From Gongronella butleri (lineage: Eukaryota; Mucoromycota; Mucoromycetes; Mucorales; Cunninghamellaceae), in the NCBI GenBank assembly GCA_025201375.1, contig JAIWZP010000004.1, positions 186,001 through 250,000 on the forward strand: 64,000 bases of DNA, given 5' to 3'. Below, piece by piece: positions 11,780 to 20,309 of this stretch; the first letter of the stretch is position 1; each line of letters begins with the position of its first letter. A program made the position numbers and the translations under genes. The notes beneath the pieces were generated by a model that saw nothing but the letters and a program-made list of their open reading frames with translations, made no database searches and was not told where the DNA came from.

Positions 11780-12314
11780 AAATCAAAATGATGAATTTCT
11801 GACGCGTCTCGCATCGCTTTTGTATAGACATGATCCGCGAAATGAACTTGGCGGCCAAGATCCACAAGGCGCTCTCGTGTAATCCGGTAACCATGTCGGC
11901 CGAGACCGTCCTTGAGATGGCCACGATCAATGGCGCCAAGGCCGTCGGCATGGAGGACAAGATTGGCTCGCTCGAGGTGGGCAAAAAGGCTGACTTTGTC
12001 GTTTTGGACTTTGAGAGCAAGTGCCACACCACGCCCAACCCCAATCCCATCTCTGTAAGAATTCGAGCCATGTTTAAAAAAAAAAAAAAAAAAAGAGACG
12101 CGCGCTCATAGCATTTTTTGTCCATTAGACGCTCGTGTACGCTGCCACTGGTGGTGAGGTGCACATGACCGTGATTGACGGCAAGATCCTGTTCCACAAT
12201 GGCAAGCTGCTCAGCATGGATGAAAAAGAGATCCTCGAGCAGGCTCGCAATGCTGCCGATACGCTCTATACGCGCGCCGGCTTCAAGGGCGAGCCCAAGT
12301 GGCCTATCGTGTAA
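10659..12314 (+). CDS. SAH/MTA-deaminase-like metal-dependent amidohydrolase
   Basis: Four exons (10659-11273, 11376-11736, 11828-12054, 12129-12314) encode 462 residues. This is a complete cyclic amidohydrolase of the S-adenosylhomocysteine/methylthioadenosine deaminase, TrzN and guanine deaminase group. It has the N-terminal beta-sandwich (YINGWIVTMN), the metal-binding His64-x-His66 in NTHVHLAQ, a third His in MHCAEVEAD, a fourth in THVSHNPSSNSKLASG, and the catalytic Asp in LGTDGGPSNN. The beta-sandwich closes with GSLEVGKKADFVVLD. Such enzymes hydrolytically deaminate or dechlorinate purine or triazine rings. No targeting signal is visible. The exact substrate cannot be read from the sequence; an adenosine-type thioether is the best guess. 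The intron at 11737-11827 carries a run of about 30 A on the coding strand. Confidence 0.85.
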
Positions 12315-12799
12315 GAAGCATTTGCTTCGTATCGTTGCGTGGTTGCAGACAAACCCACTGTAAAAAAAAACTTGCGTAAGTCCCAAATCCCCCTAACCTT
12401 TTTAAAAAAAAATCCATATGATGCCCTTTTTTTTTTTTTTTGTTTGAAATGGCGCGTGTAGATGATCCCTTTCCTCGGCTGAAAAAAAAAAGGTGGTTGT
12501 TCAGGAACCCACCTTTTTTTTGTAAAAAAAATTCGGCCATTGTACATAAAACATCCTGTAAGTCTCTCTCTCCCCCTTTTTTTTCGTTCTTTTTTCTCTT
12601 TCTCTTTGTGAATATATAAAATAAAATAAAAATAACAAAAGCATCAACAAAAAAATCGCTGCTGGACTGCTTCAAATATAATAAAGATTTGCGTCGATCA
12701 CCCCTGTTTGGCATTTTACAGCCATCAATGCTGAGAAAGCAGGGCTGGAGGGTCGCCAACACTTGCTGCAGGCATGGCATGAGCTACTGTACTAGCGCC
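12315..12799. other. intergenic, 3' flank of the amidohydrolase gene
   Basis: A/T-rich with repeated A and T runs and AATAAAA-like strings near 12615-12640, probably 3' UTR. No gene seen. Confidence 0.4.
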
Positions 12800-13095
12800 C
12801 GTGGCAGAGACCAAGCCTTGCAAATTTTGCGCTGAATGCGATGCAGCTAATTTTGAACGGAGTCGACCATGCAGATGGCGAGGCGAATGTAAAATAGTAC
12901 AAATAAGAGGATTTTAGGCTTTGATATGATATCACAGCACGCGTCTGTTTCCGTCCATTGATGTCGAAACATCGACAGATGAAACATTTTATTGTGTGCA
13001 AAAATCCAAAGCGGATGAATTTGTGCTTTTGTGCATTTTCTCGGACACTTGTGAGGTACTGATAATGTTTTTTCACGCTTGCGGAACCCCATAAT
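12800..13095 (+). repeat. dispersed repeat D, diverged third copy
   Basis: The segment around 12820-12940 (CAAATTTTGCGCTGAATGCG, then GACCATGCAGATGGCGAG) matches 14250-14360 and 56155-56245. The following segment, 12960-13090, matches 56790-56890 (GTGCTTTTGTGCATTTT, TTTTTCACGCTTG). It is non-coding and more diverged than the other two copies. Confidence 0.6.
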
Positions 13096-13199
13096 ATTTG
13101 TGAATTGCACAGGCAGGCAGAGTCGAGCCAGCATCATGTCTACCAAACCAAAATCGAAAATGCGAGTTTTCAGAGTCACTGCACATACACCAGCTGGCT

Positions 13200-13700
13200 G
13201 AGAAGATGTCAACGATATCTCACCAAAACACAAGCGCTTTTACCGCCTTTGATCACATATTCATTTGAGATGACTCATGCCGTCGCGCGTCGATACGTAG
13301 GGCTGTTGTCGCGTGAGCCAGCAAAATGGACAAAACCTTACCCCCATTTGCTGGGCGCGTTCTCCGGAGCTTGTTCATCGGGTCCTATATTTGAGCCAGA
13401 GGGTGCTAAATACAAAAATCTGACGATCTCAATTTTTTTCAGAGATTGGGTCACTCAGTCCCTAAAAAATCCATTTTGCATAATTTTAGGGCCAAATCGG
13501 CACGGTGTCGGTTAGCTTGACGAGAAGTCGATGCGATATCTTCTCCAAAAAACCACAAGCGCTTTCACCGCGTTTGCCCGCTGATTCATTTGAGGTACGG
13601 TACAGTAATTCACGCGTCGGAGCGCTCAGTCGTTGCCGCTCTACGAGACCAAACGCTGCTGATTATACCCCATTTAAAACAGTACTGTAGAATGCTGCCG
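13200..13700 (+). repeat. local direct duplication in repeat island
   Basis: Two related stretches, about 13208-13290 and 13528-13620, share an ACAAGCGCTTT-ACCGC core, TGATTCATTTGAG-like sequence and a following CACGCGTCG. They look like diverged tandem copies of one unit of about 320 bp. No coding potential is seen. Confidence 0.5.
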
Positions 13701-13904
13701 CGCCTCTATAATATCGGCATTTTCAAAATCAAAATTTTTTCCTGCCGTTGTTGTAGGGTTCACCAGCCAAATAAATGCCGATATAGGATATACGAAACAG
13801 TGTTTAGCGCTTGAAGTCATCAAATGAAATCGAAATTGCGCCGTTATTTATAAGGTCAAAAGCCTGCAGCCCACTCATCATCAGCGCACAAAAAAGTGCA
13901 AAAA

Positions 13905-14620
13905 AAAATGAAAAAGTGAAAAAAATAAAAATTCCATACAATCCACGCACCTTAATTTGGAAGTGTCAAACCTTAAATTCTTCCAAAAGAACTTGCCCAA
14001 AGTAGGCACTTTTCTCAGTCGATCGCCGTTCATGTGTCACACTCTGGACTTTTTCCTTACGTTTGGGCGACCTGTCATTTTATCTGCCAATAGCAAATTG
14101 TCAGAGTTACCTGTTTGGGATGCATTGATCACTCGGAGTTTGAAATTTCCCAAATTTGGCATTTTCTGAGATTGAAATGTGTGACCCCTGAGTGACCCTT
14201 GAATTTTTCAAAAGTGGTCGTAGCGCTTTGGGGGTTTAAGCTTTTTTGTTGCAAATTTTGCGCTGATTGCGATGCGGCGTCTACTGTATTTTTGAGCGGG
14301 GCTGACCATGCAGATGGACAGATGAATGCAAAATAGTAAAAATAAGAGAGTTTTTGCATTTTCGAGTCCAAAAAAAAATCGGGCGGGCTCGTCTTGAGCA
14401 CTGGACCGTAGTTTAAGTCGTGATGCAACTTTCATTTGCTGGCAGGCAGGCTGTACAGTAAAAAATTTTCTGGAGGCACAGCAGGCCGACGACATACAGT
14501 GTGATACTGTCGTCCGAAACACTCGCTTTTTGGTTTTTAAAAGGCAATTGTGTATGTACGTCTTTGCGCAATGTAGCGCGATGCTTCAGGCATTGAAATG
14601 GTACTGTAGCACGACGCCTG
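13905..14620 (+). repeat. dispersed repeat D, copy 1
   Basis: About 650-700 bp that aligns in the same orientation with 55815-56420 and then with 56695-56740. Shared landmarks are CACCTTAATTTGGAAGTGTC, CAGTCGATCGCCGTTCATG, GCATTGATCACTCGGAGTT, GCGGGGCTGACCATGCAGAT and TTTTCTGGAGGCACAGCA. The two copies differ by substitutions and small indels, including a TACAGTA versus TA difference at 14454 against 56354. No ORF is shared, so it is a non-autonomous or degenerate element of unknown class. Confidence 0.8.
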
Positions 14621-14764
14621 CACGAGTCAGGTTTTGTGCCTTTTGAGTTTTGACCAATGAGATTGAAACGTGGACGGATCAAATACAGTAGTATCCAAAG
14701 CTCATACTGTACTGTACAGTATCATACCGTATGATGTTGCACAGTATCATACTGTATTACTGTA

Positions 14765-15770
14765 CCGTCCCCTACCAAAAAAAGTGTCCCCTAGTCAATT
14801 TTTCTGCAGTGCCATCTGAAAAATTTATCACTTTAATCTCATCTGTATTGATCAATAATGGCTCGAATGACATGAAACTTTGTACAAACGATAGTTAGGA
14901 CGTATAAAAAAGACTATGAAATTATAAAATGAATACAGAAAGCGGGTTTTGAAAAAGAGCAAAAAAGGGGAACCTGACGCGTCACGCGACGCGACGCGTA
15001 CCCAAGCTTATACAATGGCCTGTGGAGCCGAGTTGACATTATGAATCAATATCCCCAAATTTTTCTGAGACAATCGTGGAAGTGTCTGATTATTTCTGCC
15101 AATTCATTTTAGGGCACATGTGTCATGCCAGAGCACAGCGTGTCAATTAGTCAAATTGTCACTGTGACGCGTCGGACGCGCCATTTGCCGCGCTTTCCTT
15201 AATGTGACCGTAATGCCCTACCTGGTTGATATAAACACAGCTACTCAATAGTATCCACTCTTAGGCTTTCAAAGTGAATGACTATCATAGTTTCAAGTCA
15301 ACAAAGAGATTAAAATTGTTTGCTAGAGATAAAATCATTTTTCCATACTTTTTTGGCGGTTGGCGCGTCACAGTGACAATTTGACTAATTGACACGCTGT
15401 GCTCTGGCATGACACATGTGCCCTAAAATGAATTGGCAGAAATAATCAGACACTTCCACGATTGTCTCAGAAAAATTTGGGGATATTGATTCATAATGTC
15501 AACTCGTCTCCACAGGCCATTGTATAAGCTTGGGTACGCGTCGCGTCGCGTGACGCGTCAGGTTCCCCTTTTTTGCTCTATTTCAAAACCCGCTTTCTGT
15601 ATTCATTTTATAATTTCGTAGTCTTTTTTATACGTCCTAACCATCGTTTGTACAAAGTTTCATGTCATTCGAGCCATTATTGATCAATACAGATGAGATT
15701 AAAGTGATAAATTTTTCAGATGGCACTGCAGAAAAATTGACTTTGCGACATTTTTTTTGGTAGGGGACGG
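14765..15770. mobile_element. TA-flanked 1.0-kb palindromic element A (Tc1/mariner-type MITE candidate)
   Basis: A 1006-bp foldback. The left arm (about 14765-15184) is repeated in reverse complement as the right arm (about 15361-15770), with few mismatches, around a single-stranded centre of about 175 nt. Both termini read CCGTCCCCTACCAAAAAAA inward, and a TA dinucleotide lies outside each end (14763-14764 and 15771-15772). There is no transposase ORF, so it would depend on one supplied elsewhere. A GC-rich block, GACGCGTCACGCGACGCG, lies about 210 bp in from each end. It abuts element B. Confidence 0.85.
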
Positions 15771-15772
15771 TA

Positions 15773-16778
15773 CAGTACCCTACCAAAAAAAACTTCACCC
15801 CCTGGCTATCATATTTTTTAGCAATGCCGAAGTCAAGTTAATCGCTTTAATCTCTTCTGTATTGATCAGAAATGACCCCAATGACATGAAATTTTGTAGG
15901 AACAATGGTTTAAGAGTATAAAAACGAGTCTAAAATTATGAAGTAGCTATATCAAGCGGATTTTGAAATAGACCAAAAAAGGGGTACCTGACGCGTCACG
16001 CGACGCGACGCGTACTCACGCGTATACAATGGTCTGTGGGGATGAATTGACACTATAAACACCATCTCCAAATTTTTCTGCAATGAATGTGATAGTATCC
16101 GATTGTATTCTGTAAACCAATTTCATGGTACATGAATGACATCAGAGCTGTGACCGATTTTGTAAATCCGCACTGTGATGCGTCAGACGAGTCATAAGCT
16201 GAGATTTCCCTAACATGATCTAAGTTTTTAATAAAATCACAACCAACCGATAACAGGCTATTCTAGCTCTTCAAATTAAATAATCACAGTGGTTTCAATC
16301 CAACAAAATGGTTAAAATTACGTTCCAGAGATGAAAATCGCTATTCCAGACGCGTCTGACGCGTGACGCGTCACAGTGCGGATTTACAAAATCGGTCACA
16401 GCTCTGATGTCATTCATGTACCATGAAATTGGTTTACAGAATACAATCGGATACTATCACATTCATTGCAGAAAAATTTGGAGATGGTGTTTATAGTGTC
16501 AATTCATCCCCACAGACCATTGTATACGCGTGAGTACGCGTCGCGTCGCGTGACGCGTCAGGTACCCCTTTTTTGGTCTATTTCAAAATCCGCTTGATAT
16601 AGCTACTTCATAATTTTAGACTCGTTTTTATACTCTTAAACCATTGTTCCTACAAAATTTCATGTCATTGGGGTCATTTCTGATCAATACAGAAGAGATT
16701 AAAGCGATTAACTTGACTTCAGCAATCAGCATTGCTAAAAAATAGCCAGGGGGTGAAGTTTTTTTTGGTAGGGCACTG
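15773..16778. mobile_element. TA-flanked 1.0-kb palindromic element B
   Basis: A second 1006-bp foldback of the same family, starting immediately after the TA (15771-15772) that ends element A and followed by TA at 16779-16780. The termini are CAGTACCCTACC on the left and CAGTGCCCTACC (reverse complement) on the right, continuing AAAAAAAACTTCACCCCC. Arms of about 420 bp flank a centre of about 165 nt. The centre is homologous to that of element C but inverted relative to it. The terminal CAGT plus TA duplication is the hallmark of Tc1/mariner elements. No protein is encoded. Confidence 0.87.
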
Positions 16779-16780
16779 TA

Positions 16781-17092
16781 CTGTACTGTATGATACGTAC
16801 CGTGCAGTTTACAGTACGTACGTACGTACGTATGATACTGTAAGCGCCAATAAATGACAAACGACAGTAAAATCGCTGCAAAATTCATCCCAGAACAGGG
16901 CCCCATTCGCGTATCATACTGTACGATACGTAACACAAAAGACACTCAAACTACAGTATATCCGGGACAATCTATGATTCAGACAGCCAGTTGGTATTTT
17001 TATTCGGGCATATGATAATGCCAAATTCATTGATAAAGCGTGCAAAAAGTCCTGATATTCATATGAGAAGGTGGCGCGTGGGGGGTGGGGCC
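16781..17092. other. TACAGTA/TACTGTA-rich flank of the palindromic elements
   Basis: Contains clustered ACTGTACTGTA and repeated GTACGTAC tetramers, then unremarkable A/T-rich DNA up to the stop of the gag-like ORF. No gene seen. Confidence 0.5.
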
Positions 17093-18079
17093 CTACTTGC
17101 GTGAACGGCGGCGTGGAGCGGGTTGGTCATTCAGAGGGCAGTCAATCGTGCGATGCAATTCGGCGCAAATGTCACAAATCGGGTTGCCATCGAGGTCGTA
17201 AGCACGGCGGTGCTTGGGCGATGGCGCTGCGGCGCGCTGCTGGTCGTTTCGACGCGCGCTAGACTCTCCACGTGGTGTGTCGCGCTCCGATGATGATGCT
17301 GAAGCGACGCGTTCGTTCTTCCATTCAAACTGATCGGACGAAATAGCGGTCTTAATGGCGCCACTGAGCACGAGCGGGGTGTGTTTCACATGCGCAGAGC
17401 CTTCGAACATGACGGTCCACATAGCCTGACGCACGTCGGAACTGGTGATGCCCTTAATGAAGAGGATAGCCAGTTCTTTGTCGGTGGGTCGGGTATTAAA
17501 ATAGGAGACTGTGGTTTCAAAGCGCGCCGCATAAAGAGCGATTTTTTCGTCAGGTTCTTGCTGCATGTCCATCAGTTCTTCATGCAGTGCAGCGTCTTGC
17601 TCAGAGGCAGGGATGTCAAAGCGGTCAACAAGGGCGGCTTTCAGCAAGCACCAGTCCTTTTGAACGTTGACAGGCAAAGACATGATCCATTGTGAGATGG
17701 TGGGCGGCAAAAGACGAAGCATGCGTGGCAAGCAAGTGCGCATCTCGCTTACGCCAGTCATGGTGGCCAAGGTCTCGAATTGCTTGAGCCAAATACGCAT
17801 GTGCTTGGTCGCATCGACATTTGGTGCCTCAATCGTATCGGCAAGCTTGTGTTCATAGTAATTCTTCATGGCCAAGTTAGCTTCGGCCTCGCCAGTGGAT
17901 GCAGCAGGTGCCGTGGTCGTCGACGCTGTCGTCAAATTCGCCGTTTCGGAAGAACTTGCGGTGAGGGGCGTGTTTAAAGGCTTGTAAGCGTTACTCTTGC
18001 CGAATCCATTAAAGGTGTAGGTCGTTGGCTTTGGTGCCGACTGTTGTTCGATTGCTGGCTTTGTGTATGGTGGTGCCAT
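17093..18079 (-). CDS. retrotransposon gag-like protein, isolated (possibly domesticated)
   Basis: A single uninterrupted ORF of 328 residues; I take the ATG at 18079. After a Thr/Ala/Pro-rich N-terminus of about 90 residues comes a helical gag-like core (MRIWLKQFETLATM, then KDWCLLKAALVDRFD, EKIALYAARFE, ELAILFIKGI). A Ser/Arg-rich linker follows, then one zinc-knuckle-like motif CDICAELHRTIDC (C-x2-C-x3-H-x4-C, one residue short of the canonical retroviral spacing), and a basic tail. It resembles Ty3/gypsy Gag. No protease, reverse transcriptase or LTR is visible on either side, so it is either a captured host gene or an orphan remnant. The absence of any stop or frameshift favours recent loss of the rest or selection on the ORF. 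Confidence 0.72.
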   Translation of the reverse strand: MAPPYTKPAIEQQSAPKPTTYTFNGFGKSNAYKPLNTPLTASSSETANLTTASTTTAPAASTGEAEANLAMKNYYEHKLADTIEAPNVDATKHMRIWLKQFETLATMTGVSEMRTCLPRMLRLLPPTISQWIMSLPVNVQKDWCLLKAALVDRFDIPASEQDAALHEELMDMQQEPDEKIALYAARFETTVSYFNTRPTDKELAILFIKGITSSDVRQAMWTVMFEGSAHVKHTPLVLSGAIKTAISSDQFEWKNERVASASSSERDTPRGESSARRNDQQRAAAPSPKHRRAYDLDGNPICDICAELHRTIDCPLNDQPAPRRRSRK

Positions 18080-18328
18080 GTTGGGAAACAAGAGAAAAAG
18101 TGTGCGAAAACAAAAAAAAAAAAAAAAAAAAACAACCGCGCTGCAGCCTAATCAGGCACATCCCACTTTTGCCGGAGGCGCCAATGGATCAGCCAATCAA
18201 CTCGACAACCGCCATTTTTCCCACGACGACGCATTGAAAAGGCGCTACCCCACTTTTTTTTCGTTTTTTGCCGCCTCTCTTCCCTTTTTTTCTTCATACC
18301 CTCCTTGTCTGCTCCTCCTTGAAAGCCC

Positions 18329-20001
18329 ATGCTTCGACACACCACTCGCCCTTTTGCTTCTTTACTCAAGGTGAGCAAGCAGACGACTTGCAAGCGAGCT
18401 GTCAACTTGTATACTGATTATCTCTTTTTTTTTAATTTGTTTGCAGTCTCAGCAAGTGCGCTGCTATGCGGCGACCGCGCAGCAAGCGAGCGACGGTATC
18501 CAACAAGGTGTCGCCTATTCCCAGCTGCTAAAGCGCACGCCTGACGAGGCTTTCCGCACACCCGAGCTCATTGGAATGAGCGCAATGAACAGTAAGAAAG
18601 GCATTTGACGCGCTCGCGCAATTCATGATTGGCGAATGGTTTGTCTAAATTGGCATCTGAATCTTTAGGCGAGACCAAGAAAATGAACCTATTCCAAGCT
18701 GTGAATGATGCCATGGCCATTGCGCTGGCGACAGATGAGACGGCCGGTAAAGCAAGGCAAAAGAGAAAAAGAGAGAGGGAGGAAGAGTGCAAATTAGGCC
18801 ATTGACAAATGGACTGATGGAATTGACGTCTGAATCTTTTCTTTTTCAAAGTGGTCTTTGGTGAGGACGTGGCGTTTGGCGGCGTGTTTCGCGCAACGTC
18901 GGGTCTTGTCGAGAAGTTTGGCCGCGAGCGCGTGTTCAACACGCCGTTGACGGAGCAGGGCATTGCTGGTTTTGCCGTGGGCATGGCGTCCGTGGGTCAC
19001 ACGGCCATTGCAGAGATCCAATTTGCCGATTATATCTTCCCTGCCTTTGATCAGGTACATTTTCGAAAAGACAAAACACACCTCATCGAAATCTCATGAT
19101 TTGCCCCTTCCCCCTTTCCCCCTTTTTAGATTGTCAATGAGGCGGCGAAATTCCGATACCGCTCCGGCAATCAATTCAATGTGGGCGGCATGACGATCCG
19201 TTCGCCATGCTCGGCCGTGGGTCACGGCGGCCAATATCACTCGCAGAGCCCTGAGGGCTTCTTTGCTCATTGCCCTGGTATCAAGGTAAGAAAACAAATA
19301 TGAGAAAAGAAACATTAAAGGGCCGTTCCCATTGGGCCATGTTTGATGTTTTTTTCTCACGGGTATCCTTTCTAGGTGGTGACACCAAGAAGTCCCATCC
19401 AGGCCAAGGGCTTGTTGCTGGCATCCATCCGCGACCGCAACCCTGTGGTCTTTTTCGAGCCAAAGATTCTGTACCGTGCGGCAGGTATGGAATTTTTTTT
19501 TTAGCACAATTTACTGCAAAATGGCATGGCTCACCTTTTCTTTTTTTTTGGACTTTTTTAGTGGAAGAGGTGCCTGTGGAAGACTATGAATTGCCCCTCG
19601 GCAAGGCCGAGGTGCTCAAAAAGGGCAAAGACGTGACGGTGGTCGGCTATGGCGCGCAGATGTATGCGCTGGAAAACGCCATCCAACTTGCCGAGAAAAA
19701 GATGCCCGGTTTGAGCTGCGAGTTGATTGATTTGCGCACCATTCTGCCGTGGGACAGCGAGACGATCATCGAGTCGGTCAACAAGACGGGTCGCCTCGTT
19801 GTTGCGCACGAGGCCCCGCGCAGCTTTGGCGTTGCCGCGGAAATCAGCTCAACTGTGCTGGAAAATTGTTTCTTGCGTCTTGAGGCTCCCATCCAGCGTG
19901 TCTGCGGCTGGGATACGCCCTTCCCCTTGGTCTACGAGAAGTTTTACATGCCAAGCATGATCCGCTGCTACGATGCCATCAAGACCGCCGTCAATTACTA
20001 A
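18329..20001 (+). CDS. BCKDHB: branched-chain 2-oxo acid dehydrogenase E1 beta subunit, mitochondrial
   Basis: Seven exons (18329-18370, 18447-18591, 18669-18746, 18852-19054, 19130-19285, 19376-19484, 19562-20001) encode 390 residues, matching BCKDHB (about 390). The first exon and early second exon form a basic, Ser/Thr-rich mitochondrial presequence. The transketolase-type pyrimidine-binding domain follows: [45 protein letters not shown] and [12 protein letters not shown]. The C-terminal transketolase domain has DLRTILPWD and [11 protein letters not shown]. The ending ([24 protein letters not shown]) is BCKDHB-like rather than pyruvate dehydrogenase-like. With the E1 alpha subunit it decarboxylates the keto acids of Leu, Ile and Val. 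Confidence 0.93.
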
Positions 20002-20309
20002 GCCTTTTGCTTGCAATTGGTTTCGTATCATCGTTTTTGTGCCTTTTTTTTTCTTTTTGTAAAAAGCCACGACTCTTTGTTTTTAGATCCCCAGCACCAT
20101 GTATAAAAATAAAAAACATTGAAAGCAACCTTTTGTGCGCCGTTTCCATGCGACGCGTCGCCAATTATTCAGCCATGGACGGCTCCAGAGCCGCTAAAAG
20201 CATGACTGCGGCGTCGCCGCTCAAATTGGGGGAGGATTCATAAGCAATTTGAAATCCCTCGTTTTTATTTTTTTCACCACTTTCTTTCTTGTTTTACGTC
20301 GTTTTCCAT

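Noticed and set aside
11349..12386. 345-codon minus-strand open frame
   Set aside because: It is the antisense of the amidohydrolase exons and introns, with Phe/Lys runs from A/T tracts and no domain.
16628..16945. Open frames of about 60-110 codons at the ends of the palindromes, including near-identical ones at 54041-54229 and 54924-55259
   Set aside because: They are identical only because the DNA is palindromic; they have no transposase motifs and no start context.
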